Source: an uncultured Flavobacteriaceae bacterium
Lineage (GTDB): Bacteria > Bacteroidota > Bacteroidia > Flavobacteriales > Flavobacteriaceae
Direction: 5' to 3'
Assembly (NCBI GenBank): GCA_934675205.1
Contig: CAKUPQ010000002.1
Location: 634,297 to 698,296 of the forward strand
Length of the DNA stretch: 64,000 nucleotides
In this document: positions 13,710-22,888 of the stretch, piece by piece
Layout: each line of letters opens with the position of its first letter
How positions within the stretch are numbered: the stretch's first letter is position 1
Translations under genes and position numbers: made by a program
The notes under the pieces: generated by a model
What the model saw: the letters and a program-made list of their open reading frames with translations, nothing else
Database searches by the model: none
Told to the model about the DNA's origin: nothing

Positions 13710-14552
13710 TCATTTAAACCAAACAGGCTGTACAGCACTCTCCAATTTCTCCTCAATTTTATCATCTAAAAAATGAAAGAAATCAATGCTTGTAAGGGTT
13801 TCGATGCTATCAGTAGTAACAATATACTCGTTCAGAGGTTTTCGGTTTTCTTCTTTGTGCGGAATCAGATAAGTAAGCATTTTGTACTCTTTCCCGTCTT
13901 GATAAAGCAATATTTTATAGAAATATTCGGGAACAGCTACTTTTTCTTTTCCGATGGTTTTGAGATTATCGGTTAAAATTCCTCCTGTAACCACATAAAC
14001 TTTTCCGTTTTTTCGGACGAAATTCCGAACTTTCATCTCCAAACTGTTCCAAATTCCCGTATTGAATTCGTACAATTGAGGTGAAATATTCGAAGTAAAA
14101 AACGTTTCGTCATAAGCCTCTTTTGAAAAAATCCTATCTCCTGCAGGAAGTAAATGCCCTCTTGTATAACCCGAATTTTTGTAATTGTTCCAATGTGCTG
14201 ATTCGGTTTTTACTTTGGGGTCTTGGTTAAAGTAAGGTCTTTTGTGCTTTCCTCCCGAAATATGTTCCTGTTTCAACTCATAAGCAACCCATTCTGCCTG
14301 TTCATATTTTTCGGAATACGACAGATAATATGTGGAATGTTCCACCACCTGATTGGTAGTCGAAGTCGGTAAAAAATAAACTCCTTCTGTATTATGAGTA
14401 ACAACTTCTTCCGTCTTTTTTGGTTCGGAAAATGCTGTTTCTTTATTCGATTTCAAAAAACCAAAATCCGCTTTGTTCAACACAAAAAGCACGATAAACA
14501 CTATCGCAACAAAAATGTAATACTTTTTATTTTTGGGTTTACTTCGTAACAT
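13710..14552 (-). CDS. DNA/RNA non-specific endonuclease (NUC family), membrane-anchored
   Basis: A 280-residue beta-beta-alpha-metal nuclease of the Serratia/NUC family. A single N-terminal membrane anchor (YIFVAIVFIVLFVLN, about 12-26) places the catalytic domain outside the inner membrane. The active-site region is YTRGHLLPAGDRIFS, followed by FFTSNISPQLYEFNTGIWNSLE, with the conserved His of the RGH motif and the Asn/Glu residues downstream. The family signature is DRGH; here the Asp is Thr, while R-G-H is kept. It would degrade nucleic acids in the periplasm or at the surface, for nutrition or defence. Single gene with its own terminator. Confidence 0.9.
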   Translation of the reverse strand: MLRSKPKNKKYYIFVAIVFIVLFVLNKADFGFLKSNKETAFSEPKKTEEVVTHNTEGVYFLPTSTTNQVVEHSTYYLSYSEKYEQAEWVAYELKQEHISGGKHKRPYFNQDPKVKTESAHWNNYKNSGYTRGHLLPAGDRIFSKEAYDETFFTSNISPQLYEFNTGIWNSLEMKVRNFVRKNGKVYVVTGGILTDNLKTIGKEKVAVPEYFYKILLYQDGKEYKMLTYLIPHKEENRKPLNEYIVTTDSIETLTSIDFFHFLDDKIEEKLESAVQPVWFK

Positions 14553-14580
14553 AAAATATATAATTGTAAGTATTATTTTA

Positions 14581-14712
14581 CCACATAGTTACATAGGTTT
14601 TATATTTTAGTTGTCTTCGACAAAACACATAGTTTCACAAAAAAACCTATGTTTTACCAAAGGTAAACTATCTAATTCTGATATAAAATATTCTTTCTAT
14701 GTATCTATGTGG
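14581..14712. repeat. Palindromic intergenic repeat with CCACATAG ends
   Basis: CCACATAGTTACATAG (14581-14596) and CTATGTATCTATGTGG (14697-14712) are inverted, 15 of 16 matching. The interior has further nested pairs (AACACATAG..., AAACCTATG...). No coding capacity; fills most of the gap between two genes. Confidence 0.7.
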
Positions 14713-14724
14713 TTTAATATCCGA

Positions 14725-16185
14725 TTATCTTTTTAGAACAGCTTTAAGTGTATCTTTTTCCAAATAATAAATCACTCCCGAAAACAAGGCTATAAACCCG
14801 ATTCCGACAAAATAATTTTCTCTGAAATGATAGAAATAAACATAAGAAAACAGCACGGAAACTCCAAGATAGATTCCGATTTTTTTCATATCATACGGAA
14901 TGTAATAATATTTTTTTCCGAGAATGTACGAAATAATCATCATCGTTCCGTAAGCGACCAAAGTAGCGATGGCAGAACCCATATACGAATATTTAGGAAT
15001 TAAAATAAAGTTCAAAATAAGGGTCAAGATTGCTCCAACAATCGAAATATAAGCTCCCATTTTGGTTTTGTCCGTCAGTTTGTACCAAACCGAAAGATTG
15101 TGATAAATTCCCAAAAAGAAATTAGCCAAAATAATTAGAGGAACGACAATCATTCCGTCCCAATAAACCTCGTTCGGAATCATTATTTGCTTTAAAATAT
15201 CTGAAAAAACAATGACTACAAGCAAAATTAACGAGCCGAAAATCACAAAATATTTGGTAATATTTGCGTAGGTTTTCGGAGCGTTTTCGTTTTTAGCATA
15301 GCTAAAGAAAAATGGCTCAATTCCCAAACGAAAAGCTGTTGCAAACAAAACCATAAAAAGTCCGAGTTTGTAACAAGCTCCATAAATTCCGACTTCGTGT
15401 TGAGCTATATCTTCGGGAAGTATATAATCCAAAAGGATTTTGTCAAAATGCTCGTTTATCGCAAAGGCAATTCCCGCAACCAAAACAGGAAGACTGTATT
15501 TCATCATTCGTTTCCATAATTCGGAGTCGAAAGCCCAATTCAGCTTAATATAATCAGGAAGAAAATACAAAAACGTAAGCAGACTCGCTATCAGATTTGA
15601 CACGAATATATACCCGACCTGAAAATCCTCTACATAAATCAGACTAAAAACAGAATCAGGATTTTGATGGGCTAATTTTGGAAGAAAAACCAAAAAGAAA
15701 ATATTTAGTCCGAGATTTATAAGTGTATTCAGAATCTTTATAAAAGCAAACCGAATAGGTCTTTGCTTTATCCGAAGTTTAGAAAACGGAATCACAACCA
15801 ATGCGTCCAAAAACAAAATCCAAATGATATAAGTAATGTATTCTATATCAACTTTTATCAGATTGGCAATCGTGTTTTGAGTGAGCAAAGCCAAAATCAA
15901 AAATCCGACAGAACTCCAAAAAATCGAAATCGTAGAAGTCTGAATAACAGTTTGTTTTTTTTCTTCCGAGCTGTAAAACCTAAAAAATGAAGTTTCCATT
16001 CCGTAAGACAGAATCACATTCATAAATACCAAATACGAAAAGATAACGGTTATTTCTCCGTAATCACTTGCAGTATTCAAGTAGGAAACGTAAAGAGGAA
16101 GCAAAATAAAACTGAACATTCTCGGAACAACCGTAGCTAATCCGTAAATGGTCGTTTGCTTGAAAAGACTTTTATAGAGACTCAA
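14725..16185 (-). CDS. polysaccharide flippase (MOP superfamily, Wzx-like)
   Basis: A 486-residue integral membrane protein with about 12-14 hydrophobic helices and the N-terminal pattern of oligosaccharide flippases (SLFKQTTIYGLATVVPRMFS, FILLPLYVSYL). Such proteins move lipid-linked sugars across the inner membrane during capsule, O-antigen or exopolysaccharide assembly. No glycosyltransferases are adjacent, so the substrate cannot be inferred. The start is a TTG (16183-16185); it fits a promoter box at 16205-16212 with a leader of about 15 nt, and the next in-frame ATG would remove part of the first helix. Confidence 0.87.
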   Translation of the reverse strand: MSLYKSLFKQTTIYGLATVVPRMFSFILLPLYVSYLNTASDYGEITVIFSYLVFMNVILSYGMETSFFRFYSSEEKKQTVIQTSTISIFWSSVGFLILALLTQNTIANLIKVDIEYITYIIWILFLDALVVIPFSKLRIKQRPIRFAFIKILNTLINLGLNIFFLVFLPKLAHQNPDSVFSLIYVEDFQVGYIFVSNLIASLLTFLYFLPDYIKLNWAFDSELWKRMMKYSLPVLVAGIAFAINEHFDKILLDYILPEDIAQHEVGIYGACYKLGLFMVLFATAFRLGIEPFFFSYAKNENAPKTYANITKYFVIFGSLILLVVIVFSDILKQIMIPNEVYWDGMIVVPLIILANFFLGIYHNLSVWYKLTDKTKMGAYISIVGAILTLILNFILIPKYSYMGSAIATLVAYGTMMIISYILGKKYYYIPYDMKKIGIYLGVSVLFSYVYFYHFRENYFVGIGFIALFSGVIYYLEKDTLKAVLKR

Positions 16186-16204
16186 TTTTTTTCTGAATTT
16201 AATG

Positions 16205-16212
16205 CAAAGATA
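16205..16212 (-). promoter_or_regulatory. -7 box TATCTTTG of flippase gene
   Basis: Perfect TAnnTTTG on the minus strand, predicted start near 16200, supporting the TTG start at 16185. Confidence 0.6.
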
Positions 16213-16221
16213 GTTTTTTTA

Positions 16222-16287
16222 GTTTTCAGTCGCAGTTTTCAGTCGCAGTTTTCAGAACTGCCAACTGCGACTGCGACTGTAAACTAT
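16222..16287. repeat. Quasi-repeat hairpin (CAGTCGCAGTTTT units)
   Basis: Three near-copies of CAGTCGCAGTTTT face the reverse-complementary CAACTGCGACTGCGACTG, with a loop near 16258. It separates the divergent flippase and ABC genes. Confidence 0.65.
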
Positions 16288-16293
16288 TTTTTG

Positions 16294-16301
16294 TATTTTT
16301 G
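16294..16301 (+). promoter_or_regulatory. -7 box TATTTTTG directly upstream of the ABC ATPase ATG
   Basis: Perfect TAnnTTTG ending 4 nt before the ATG. Using the SRP RNA promoter as a ruler (start 5 nt after the box), transcription would begin on the A of the ATG: a leaderless message. Confidence 0.6.
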
Positions 16302-16305
16302 AAAA

Positions 16306-17082
16306 ATGAATTCCATTCTAAAAATATCGGACTTAACCATTGGTTACAAAACTTCAAAATCTGAAATTGTTGTAGCTGAAAACATTGATTTAGAACTCAA
16401 TAAAGAAAAACTTACAGCATTAGTCGGAGCAAACGGAATCGGAAAATCTACACTTTTAAAAACCATTCTTGGATTTGAAAAACCGTTTAATGGAAACATT
16501 TTTTTGAACGATAAAAATATTTCTGAAATTCCTCAAAAAGAATTAGCTCAATATATAAGTGTAGTTTTGACGGAAAAATTGCCTCCGAGCAATTTATCGG
16601 TTTACGAACTTGTTGCTCTCGGAAGACAACCCTACACAAATTGGATAGGAGAATTATCAGATTCGGATAAAGAACAGGTGCAAAAATCAATAGAACTCAC
16701 GCAAATTCAAGAGTTTACCAATAAAAAGTACTTTGAATTAAGTGACGGACAGCTCCAAAGAGTGATGATTGCACGTGCTTTGGCTCAAAATACCGAGCTG
16801 ATGATTTTGGACGAACCCACTACGCATTTGGATTTACTGCATAAAATTTCGGTTTTTAAATTGCTAAAAAAATTAGCCCAACAAACCGAAAAATTAGTTT
16901 TGTTTTCAACACACGATATTGATTTGGCTATCGAATTTTGTGATGAAATTATCGTAATGACTCCTGACAAAACCCAAAAAGATACCCCCGAAAATCTGAT
17001 TAAAAATGAAGTTTTTGACGAATTATTCTCTAATGAATTAGTTTGGTTTGATAAAGAAAAACGGAAGTTTGTTTTTGAATAG
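16306..17082 (+). CDS. ABC transporter ATP-binding protein, iron-complex/cobalamin type
   Basis: A 258-residue ATPase of the FecE/BtuD/FhuC group, which drives import of siderophores, heme or cobalamin. Walker A is GANGIGKST (about 41-49), the Q-loop region follows, the signature is LSDGQLQRVMIARAL, Walker B is LMILDEPTTHLD, and the switch His is in FSTHD. No FecCD-type permease or binding protein is adjacent, so it is an orphan ATPase whose partners lie elsewhere. It appears to be translated from a leaderless message (box at 16294-16301). Confidence 0.87.
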   Translation: MNSILKISDLTIGYKTSKSEIVVAENIDLELNKEKLTALVGANGIGKSTLLKTILGFEKPFNGNIFLNDKNISEIPQKELAQYISVVLTEKLPPSNLSVYELVALGRQPYTNWIGELSDSDKEQVQKSIELTQIQEFTNKKYFELSDGQLQRVMIARALAQNTELMILDEPTTHLDLLHKISVFKLLKKLAQQTEKLVLFSTHDIDLAIEFCDEIIVMTPDKTQKDTPENLIKNEVFDELFSNELVWFDKEKRKFVFE

Positions 17083-17085
17083 AAC

Positions 17086-17135
17086 ATTTATAAAATTATG
17101 AATTTGAAATTACGAATTCATAACTCATAATTACT
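17086..17135. repeat. Quasi-repeat (AATTATGAATTTGAAATTACG units)
   Basis: Imperfect inverted block AATTATGAATT...AATTCATAACTCATAATTA between the convergent ABC and MFS genes; no clear T-run, so not a typical terminator. Confidence 0.5.
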
Positions 17136-18306
17136 TAATTCGATTTTTTTCAAAAACCCGTCTTGAATTAACCCAATAAATAACAAGTCCGACAAAGCAC
17201 AAACCTGCAGTAATCAGATACATAGTCGAAAAGCTATAATGGTCTCCGATATAAGCTCCGACCAGCATTCCGATTCCGATTCCCAAGTCAAAACCTGTCA
17301 GATAAGTAGAATTGGCAGTTCCTCTTTTGGAACTCGAAGCCATATTGATATAAATGGTTTGTAGGGCTGGAAAAAGCGTTCCGTAGCCTAAACCAATCAA
17401 AAAAGCGGACAAACAAAAAGCCTCAACCGAGTGAAAAAGTGCAAAAAATATAAACCCTCCGACAATAACCAAAAGTGCCACAGCCATTACTTGGTGAATA
17501 TAGCCTTTATCTACAAAACGTCCTGATGTAACTCTGGACAGAATCAATCCACAAGCCAAAAACAAAAAGAAAACTCCCGGATTATCTACTCCTGTCTGTC
17601 TTCCGTACAGGACAGCAAAAGCCACTAAAGTTCCCCATCCAAAAGTGATAAAAAGCTGATTGAAAAATATCGGAATTCCTTTAACCAACATAAATCTATC
17701 CGAAGACATCGGAGGAATTTTGTCTAATTTTTCCCTTTTCGGAATTTTAATAAACCACACAGCAATAATGGATAAAATTCCCATTATCAAAGCACAGGTT
17801 ACAAGAGCATAAAAACCTTTGGATTCGTAAATATTAACAGCTATAAAAGGAGCAATTGCCATTGCAATATTGGTGTTTACTCCAAAATATCCGATTCCTT
17901 CGGCTCTTCGTGAGGCAGGAATCAAATCAATAGCAACCGTATTGGAAGAAACGGTTGTCAATCCCCAGAAAAGTCCGTGAATAAAGCGAAGAATCACAAA
18001 ATAAGCAACCGAAAAAGCGACAAAATAATAACCTAAATAAATGGTTATAAAACAAATAAGCCCAAACAAAAATAAAGGCTTACGTTTATACACATCAACC
18101 CAATACCCACAAAACGGACGAATCAGCAAAAGTGCAATCGCATACGAAGATAAAACGATTCCGATTTGTGAAGCCTCAACTTTCAATTCTTCTGATAAAA
18201 AAATTGGAATAATAGGCATTAATAAATTGAACGAACAAGCAACCAAAAAGTTTGCTATACAAGCAATAATAAAGTTTTTGTTCCAGATTTTTTCTTTTGT
18301 ACTCAT
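17131..18306 (-). CDS. major facilitator superfamily (MFS) transporter
   Basis: A 391-residue carrier with 12 predicted membrane helices. The loop after TM2 carries the MFS motif region RPFCGYWVDVYKRKPLFL (62-79), and a corresponding SRVTSGRFVDKGY loop occurs in the second half, consistent with an internal two-fold repeat. It most resembles drug/sugar efflux-type carriers, but the substrate is not deducible. Its promoter box at 18315-18322 leaves a leader of only about 4 nt. It converges on the ABC ATPase gene. Confidence 0.85.
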   Translation of the reverse strand: MSTKEKIWNKNFIIACIANFLVACSFNLLMPIIPIFLSEELKVEASQIGIVLSSYAIALLLIRPFCGYWVDVYKRKPLFLFGLICFITIYLGYYFVAFSVAYFVILRFIHGLFWGLTTVSSNTVAIDLIPASRRAEGIGYFGVNTNIAMAIAPFIAVNIYESKGFYALVTCALIMGILSIIAVWFIKIPKREKLDKIPPMSSDRFMLVKGIPIFFNQLFITFGWGTLVAFAVLYGRQTGVDNPGVFFLFLACGLILSRVTSGRFVDKGYIHQVMAVALLVIVGGFIFFALFHSVEAFCLSAFLIGLGYGTLFPALQTIYINMASSSKRGTANSTYLTGFDLGIGIGMLVGAYIGDHYSFSTMYLITAGLCFVGLVIYWVNSRRVFEKNRIK

Positions 18307-18314
18307 ACCGCTTG

Positions 18315-18322
18315 CAAAAGTA
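18315..18322 (-). promoter_or_regulatory. -7 box TACTTTTG of the MFS gene
   Basis: Perfect TAnnTTTG on the minus strand, 8 nt upstream of the ATG; the predicted leader is about 4 nt. Confidence 0.6.
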
Positions 18323-18375
18323 CAGAATATAAGGATTGAAGAAGTTAAAAGTTTATAAAAAATTATCTCAACACC

Positions 18376-20403
18376 TTACAACAATCCGTTATACTTTCTG
18401 ATAAACCATTCCAAACCAAGCAAAGCAACAATAATTCCGAGAAGTGTCCAGAAATCAATCAAAGGTATTTTTTTGGTTTGCTCTTTCTGAACGGATTTAA
18501 AGTTTTCGTTGGCTAATAATTCGTCAATCAAAGTATTAATAGTGCTTTCAAAAAATACTTTTCCGTTTGTGTTTTGAGCCAAAAGTTGCAGTTTTTTGTA
18601 ATCTGCATTAGTATATTGCTTTTCGATGTCGAAATCAATCACTTCAAAATTCCCTGTATATGAGGTGTTTGTCGAAAGTTCCTTAACCATAAACGAATAT
18701 TCCCCTGCTTCCAATCCGTCAAGATTTACTTTGTAATAGTTGTGACTTTTGAGCAAATCGTATGATTTTGTCTGATTTGTCGCATTGTTTTTGACCGAAA
18801 TCGAAAGTCTTGCATTCTGGTCAAACTCATAATTTTTATTGAAATATTGAGCCGAAATTTCGATGTTTTCTCCCGAATTATAGAAGTTTTCGTGGTTTAC
18901 GACAAGTGATTTTTTCTTGTTATCCGTAGCCAAATATTGGGTGATTTTATTCACGAAAATATCAAAATCCTCAAAAGATTCCGTTTTGGAAAAATGGCTT
19001 AACCTCCATTTCCAAATTCCTTCTCCAAGTAGAACAGCTGTTCGTTGCGAACCATTTTCAGAGAAAAACAAAAGTGGCTTTTCGGTATTTATATTTCGGA
19101 TTTTAGCCTCCAAAAGCGTGGAAATGTGCTGTTTGATTTCGAGATTTCCGTACAAGTTTTCTAAAGGAGGAAAATCGTCAAAACCAATATTTTCCTGTGC
19201 AAAAGATGAAAATCCCGATTTATAATCAGCCAAATAATCTTCTTTTTGCATGGATTGTCTGAAACCAAAAACATTTTGCTGATTGCTTAAAAAATTAAAA
19301 TCCGTATGTTTTCCTGTTATCAGAAAATAATTTTTGTCCGCATTTTTGATTTCCGTAAAAACTTTCTGAAACGATTGTGTCGGTTGGTACAAAACAACTA
19401 CGTCAAAATCGGATAACGAAGTTATTTTTTGTGTATTCAAAATCGAAACTTTATGTTGTTCGTTGCTTTCGATTGCTCGTTTTAAAGCTCCCAAATCGGG
19501 GTGTGTAATGTCGGAAATTATGCCAACTTCTGTCTTTTGGTCAATGATTTCGACTGCAAAGTTTTTGACGTTATTATACGTGTTTTTTTCGTTTTCGGAA
19601 GACGAAACAACTGCTTTATATACTTGAACTCCTACTTTAGATGCATCTAATAAGGCATTGACAATGTGAGATTTTTTGTCTTTGCTAAATATTACTTTCT
19701 CCCGAAACAAAACACTTTCTCCTTGTCTTATTGTGAAATCAGATTCTATTGTTTTTTCTCCTTCATATCCTAAAAATATTTCGACCGGAAATTTATTTTT
19801 ATGAAAGGCATATCGGTTGGCATTGAGCTGGTTTATTTTCAAATCAAGATGCACAATCGTATCTCCTAAAATAATGGGATAAACGAAATTTCCATTCGGA
19901 AAAGCATACAAATAATCAGCTCCTAAAGTCTGATTTCCGTCTGACAAAAGCACAGTCGGAAAGGTTTTGTTTCGGAAAATGGAGGTTGTATTTTTGGCTA
20001 ATTTGTCAATTCTCGTCTGATTTCCGTTAAAATCAAACTCGTCTGACAATCGACTTTCCGAATCAAATCCGAAAACTTGAACATCAAATTTTTCTTTTAA
20101 ATCGCTGTTTGATTGTATTTTTTCTTTTACGGCTAAAGCAATTTCGTTTTGATTCAGCTCTTTTATCGAACGGGAATTATCCACAGCCACAACAAGTGGA
20201 GTTTTTACGATTTCGTGATTGGTTTGGGTTATTTTCGGGTTAATCAACAAGAGTAACACTCCAAAAAGAGCCAAAAAACGAAGTAAAAAAAGGAGTTTAT
20301 TTGCTTTTAATTTACTTTTCGACTTGTAAAAATACTGAAACCACGAAAGCCCCAAAGCCAAAACAAAAGCTGATAATACTAATAATATCGTAGATATTTC
20401 CAT
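18376..20403 (-). CDS. von Willebrand factor A-like membrane protein
   Basis: A 675-residue protein with two N-terminal membrane helices (ISTILLVLSAFVLALGLSWF and FLLRFLALFGVLLLLI) and a C-terminal one (FWTLLGIIVALLGLEWFI). The segment after the second helix, PLVVAVDNSRSI (about 69-80), is a vWA strand with a D-x-S-x-S MIDAS start, and FPTVLLSDGNQT continues the fold. The rest (about 240-640) is an extended, strand-rich extracytoplasmic region with a probable class I glutamine-amidotransferase-like part near VVLYQPTQSF. Proteins of this layout occur in Flavobacteria as stand-alone relatives of Bat proteins. Function unknown; probably a periplasmic scaffold. Confidence 0.8.
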   Translation of the reverse strand: MEISTILLVLSAFVLALGLSWFQYFYKSKSKLKANKLLFLLRFLALFGVLLLLINPKITQTNHEIVKTPLVVAVDNSRSIKELNQNEIALAVKEKIQSNSDLKEKFDVQVFGFDSESRLSDEFDFNGNQTRIDKLAKNTTSIFRNKTFPTVLLSDGNQTLGADYLYAFPNGNFVYPIILGDTIVHLDLKINQLNANRYAFHKNKFPVEIFLGYEGEKTIESDFTIRQGESVLFREKVIFSKDKKSHIVNALLDASKVGVQVYKAVVSSSENEKNTYNNVKNFAVEIIDQKTEVGIISDITHPDLGALKRAIESNEQHKVSILNTQKITSLSDFDVVVLYQPTQSFQKVFTEIKNADKNYFLITGKHTDFNFLSNQQNVFGFRQSMQKEDYLADYKSGFSSFAQENIGFDDFPPLENLYGNLEIKQHISTLLEAKIRNINTEKPLLFFSENGSQRTAVLLGEGIWKWRLSHFSKTESFEDFDIFVNKITQYLATDNKKKSLVVNHENFYNSGENIEISAQYFNKNYEFDQNARLSISVKNNATNQTKSYDLLKSHNYYKVNLDGLEAGEYSFMVKELSTNTSYTGNFEVIDFDIEKQYTNADYKKLQLLAQNTNGKVFFESTINTLIDELLANENFKSVQKEQTKKIPLIDFWTLLGIIVALLGLEWFIRKYNGLL

Positions 20404-20422
20404 TTGAGTTAGTTCAAAAGCT

Positions 20423-20430
20423 CAAAAATA
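20423..20430 (-). promoter_or_regulatory. -7 box TATTTTTG of the vWA gene
   Basis: Perfect TAnnTTTG on the minus strand, about 20 nt upstream of the ATG at 20403. Confidence 0.5.
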
Positions 20431-20445
20431 CAAAAAATAGAACTT

Positions 20446-20949
20446 CTAATCTAAAAGCTGAACAGAATCGTTGTTTAGATTCAAAACTCCCATAACTGCA
20501 TTGATATCCGAAGTATTGATTCCGTCCAAAGAAAAATATCCGGGTACAATCACAATTCGGAATGTTTTATTAATTCGGTACATATCAGGCAATGAAGCAG
20601 GATTCAAATTCGTGTCTAAATAAATCTGAATATCATTTCTTGTAAAATCAAAGAAATAACGCAAATCTCCTCCATCTAAATAATACTGAACCGGAAGTGA
20701 ACTCCAAATATCATTTCCGTTGTAAATCCCTGCAAGTTCGTAAACCAAAACCACATCAGAACTATATATAGCAGGAGTCAGAGGAACATTAATAGTATAA
20801 TTATCAGTAGAAGTAAATGATGAGGTTATTTCAAACACCTCACTCGCAGGACCGGGAACACCTTGTGGACCTCTCGGACCTTCAGGTCCTGTACAACTTT
20901 GCAGCACAACTGCTGTAAAAACAGATAAAATAAAGACAATTTTTTTCAT
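20446..20949 (-). CDS. lipoprotein with short collagen-like segment
   Basis: A 167-residue lipoprotein: the signal MKKIVFILSVFTAVVLQSC has the acylated cysteine at 19. Directly after it come five Gly-X-Y triplets (GPEGPRGPQGVPGP, 21-34), too short to make a stable triple helix alone but a common opening of Bacteroidota surface lipoproteins. The remaining 130 residues look like a beta-sandwich (ITSSFTSTDNYTINVPL onwards, with a TFRIVIVPGYF strand). I do not know the role; it is likely exposed on the outer membrane. It precedes the vWA gene on the same strand but has 42 nt and a separate promoter box between them. Confidence 0.8.
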   Translation of the reverse strand: MKKIVFILSVFTAVVLQSCTGPEGPRGPQGVPGPASEVFEITSSFTSTDNYTINVPLTPAIYSSDVVLVYELAGIYNGNDIWSSLPVQYYLDGGDLRYFFDFTRNDIQIYLDTNLNPASLPDMYRINKTFRIVIVPGYFSLDGINTSDINAVMGVLNLNNDSVQLLD

Positions 20950-21089
20950 ATAAAGTAAATGTTTAATTGTTGAATCGTTGATTTGTTAAATCGAAAGGCA
21001 ATAATTGAGCCAAAAAACATCAGGCTTATTCTAATTTATTTTTCAAAACTTGTAATAGTCTGATTTCAAAATGTTTCATCTTTTTTTAG

Positions 21090-21160
21090 ATTGCTTCACT
21101 TTATTTCTCTACGTTCGCAATGACACTCGACACCCAGCATCAAACATCCAACATCAAACC
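21090..21160. repeat. Dispersed repeat fragments (ATTGCTTCAC..GCAATGACA and GCATCAAACATCCAACA)
   Basis: A short ATTGC..GCAAT palindrome is followed by CATCAAACATCCAACATC wording. The 17-mer GCATCAAACATCCAACA recurs exactly, in reverse orientation, near 60180-60196, so both are copies of one dispersed non-coding repeat. Confidence 0.6.
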
Positions 21161-22797
21161 TGTATCACTCCCAAGTTAAACTGCTTTTCAATAGGAGCGT
21201 GATTAGCGGCTTCGATTCCCATAGAAATCCATTTTCGGGTATCTAAAGGGTCGATAATTCCATCAGTCCACAATCGTGCTGCTGCATAATACGGAGAAAC
21301 CTGTGCATCGTATTTCGCTTTGATTTTATCAAAAAGCTCCGCTTCTTTTTCGGGAGTAAGTGCTTCTCCTTTTGCTTTAAGCGAAGATGCCTCAATCTGT
21401 AACAAAACTTTTGCAGCCTGTGCTCCTCCCATAACAGCCAATTCTGCACTTGGCCAGGCAAAAATCAATCGAGGGTCATAGGCTTTTCCACACATTGCAT
21501 AGTTTCCTGCTCCGTAGGAATTTCCGACTACAACCGTAAATTTCGGAACGACTGAATTTGAAACCGCATTCACCATTTTAGCTCCGTCTTTGATGATTCC
21601 TCCGTGTTCGGATTTACTTCCAACCATAAATCCTGTAACATCCTGCAAAAATACCAACGGAATTTTTTTCTGATTACAATTGGCTATAAAACGGGTTGCT
21701 TTATCTGCACTATCCGAATAAATCACTCCTCCGAACTGCATTTCGCTCGGTTTGGTTTTCGCTCCCGTAGTTTTTACGACTTTTCTTTGATTGGCAATGA
21801 TTCCCACAGCCCAACCGTCAATTCTGGCATAAGCGGTAATTATGGTTTGCCCGTAACCTGCTTTGTATTCGTCAAACTCGGAATTATCGACCAAACGCTT
21901 GATAATTTCGTACATATCATACTGTTCGGTTCTTGATTTTGGTAAAATTCCGTAGATTTCTTTTTCGTCCAAAGTCGGTTTTTGAGGTTCAACTCGGTTA
22001 TATCCCGCTTTATCAAAATCTCCGATTTTTCCGACTATACTTTTAATTCTATCCAAAGCATCTTTGTCGTCTTTTGCTTTAAAATCGGTTACTCCCGAAA
22101 TTTCGCAATGTGTAGTTGCTCCTCCAAGTGTTTCGTTATCAATACTTTCTCCGATTGCAGCTTTCACCAAATAACTTCCTGCCAAAAATATGCTTCCTGT
22201 TTTATCGACAATCAGAGCCTCATCACTCATAATCGGAAGATAAGCCCCTCCTGCCACACAACTTCCCATAACAGCTGCAATTTGGGTGATTCCCATACTA
22301 CTCATAATGGCATTATTTCGGAAAATCCGTCCGAAATGTTCTTTATCAGGAAAAATTTCGTCCTGCATAGGCAAATACACTCCTGCACTATCCACTAAAT
22401 AAATAATCGGAAGTTTATTTTCTATCGAAATTTCTTGTGCTCTTAAATTCTTTTTCCCTGTAATCGGAAACCACGCACCTGCTTTTACCGTAGCGTCATT
22501 AGCTACTACAATTACTTGTTTGCCAGAAACATATCCGATTTTTACAACCACTCCTCCACTTGGACAACCTCCGTGTTCCTGATACATTCCCTCTCCTGCA
22601 AAAGCTCCGATTTCGATACTTTGTGCTCCTTTATCCAAAAGGTAATCAATGCGTTCACGAGCAGTCATTTTTCCTTCGGAATGGAGTTTTTCAATGCGTT
22701 TTTCTCCTCCTCCTTTGCTTACTTTAGCAAATCTTTTTCGTAAATCTGAAACTAATAATTTGTTGTAATCTTCGTTTATGTTGAAATTGATGTCCAT
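21154..22797 (-). CDS. acyl-CoA carboxylase, carboxyltransferase (beta) subunit
   Basis: A 547-residue carboxyltransferase of the propionyl-/methylcrotonyl-CoA carboxylase family, which transfers CO2 from carboxybiotin to an acyl-CoA. It carries both crotonase-like halves: KMTARERIDYLLDKG and SCVAGGAYLPIMSDEAL in the N-terminal half, and FLQDVTGFMVG with VVVGNSYGAGNYAMCGKAYD plus FAWPSAELAVMGG in the C-terminal half. The length and the GxxYQEHGG-like region favour the methylcrotonyl-CoA (leucine breakdown) branch over propionyl-CoA, but this is not certain. No biotin carboxylase subunit is in the window, so it must be encoded elsewhere. Confidence 0.88.
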   Translation of the reverse strand: MDINFNINEDYNKLLVSDLRKRFAKVSKGGGEKRIEKLHSEGKMTARERIDYLLDKGAQSIEIGAFAGEGMYQEHGGCPSGGVVVKIGYVSGKQVIVVANDATVKAGAWFPITGKKNLRAQEISIENKLPIIYLVDSAGVYLPMQDEIFPDKEHFGRIFRNNAIMSSMGITQIAAVMGSCVAGGAYLPIMSDEALIVDKTGSIFLAGSYLVKAAIGESIDNETLGGATTHCEISGVTDFKAKDDKDALDRIKSIVGKIGDFDKAGYNRVEPQKPTLDEKEIYGILPKSRTEQYDMYEIIKRLVDNSEFDEYKAGYGQTIITAYARIDGWAVGIIANQRKVVKTTGAKTKPSEMQFGGVIYSDSADKATRFIANCNQKKIPLVFLQDVTGFMVGSKSEHGGIIKDGAKMVNAVSNSVVPKFTVVVGNSYGAGNYAMCGKAYDPRLIFAWPSAELAVMGGAQAAKVLLQIEASSLKAKGEALTPEKEAELFDKIKAKYDAQVSPYYAAARLWTDGIIDPLDTRKWISMGIEAANHAPIEKQFNLGVIQV

Positions 22798-22888
22798 TTG
22801 GTTATTGGTTAATGATTATTGGTTATTGGTTAGTTTTAGGTTTAAAAGTTCAGGGTTTCGACTGAAAACTGAGACTGAAAACTGAAAA
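22797..22888. repeat. Quasi-repeat block (GTTATTGGTTA and GAAAACTGAGACT units)
   Basis: The gap between the carboxylase and the lipoprotein gene consists almost entirely of imperfect units: GTTATTGGTTAATGATTATTGG in the left half and GACTGAAAACTGAGACTGAA in the right half. No gene or clear terminator. Confidence 0.55.
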
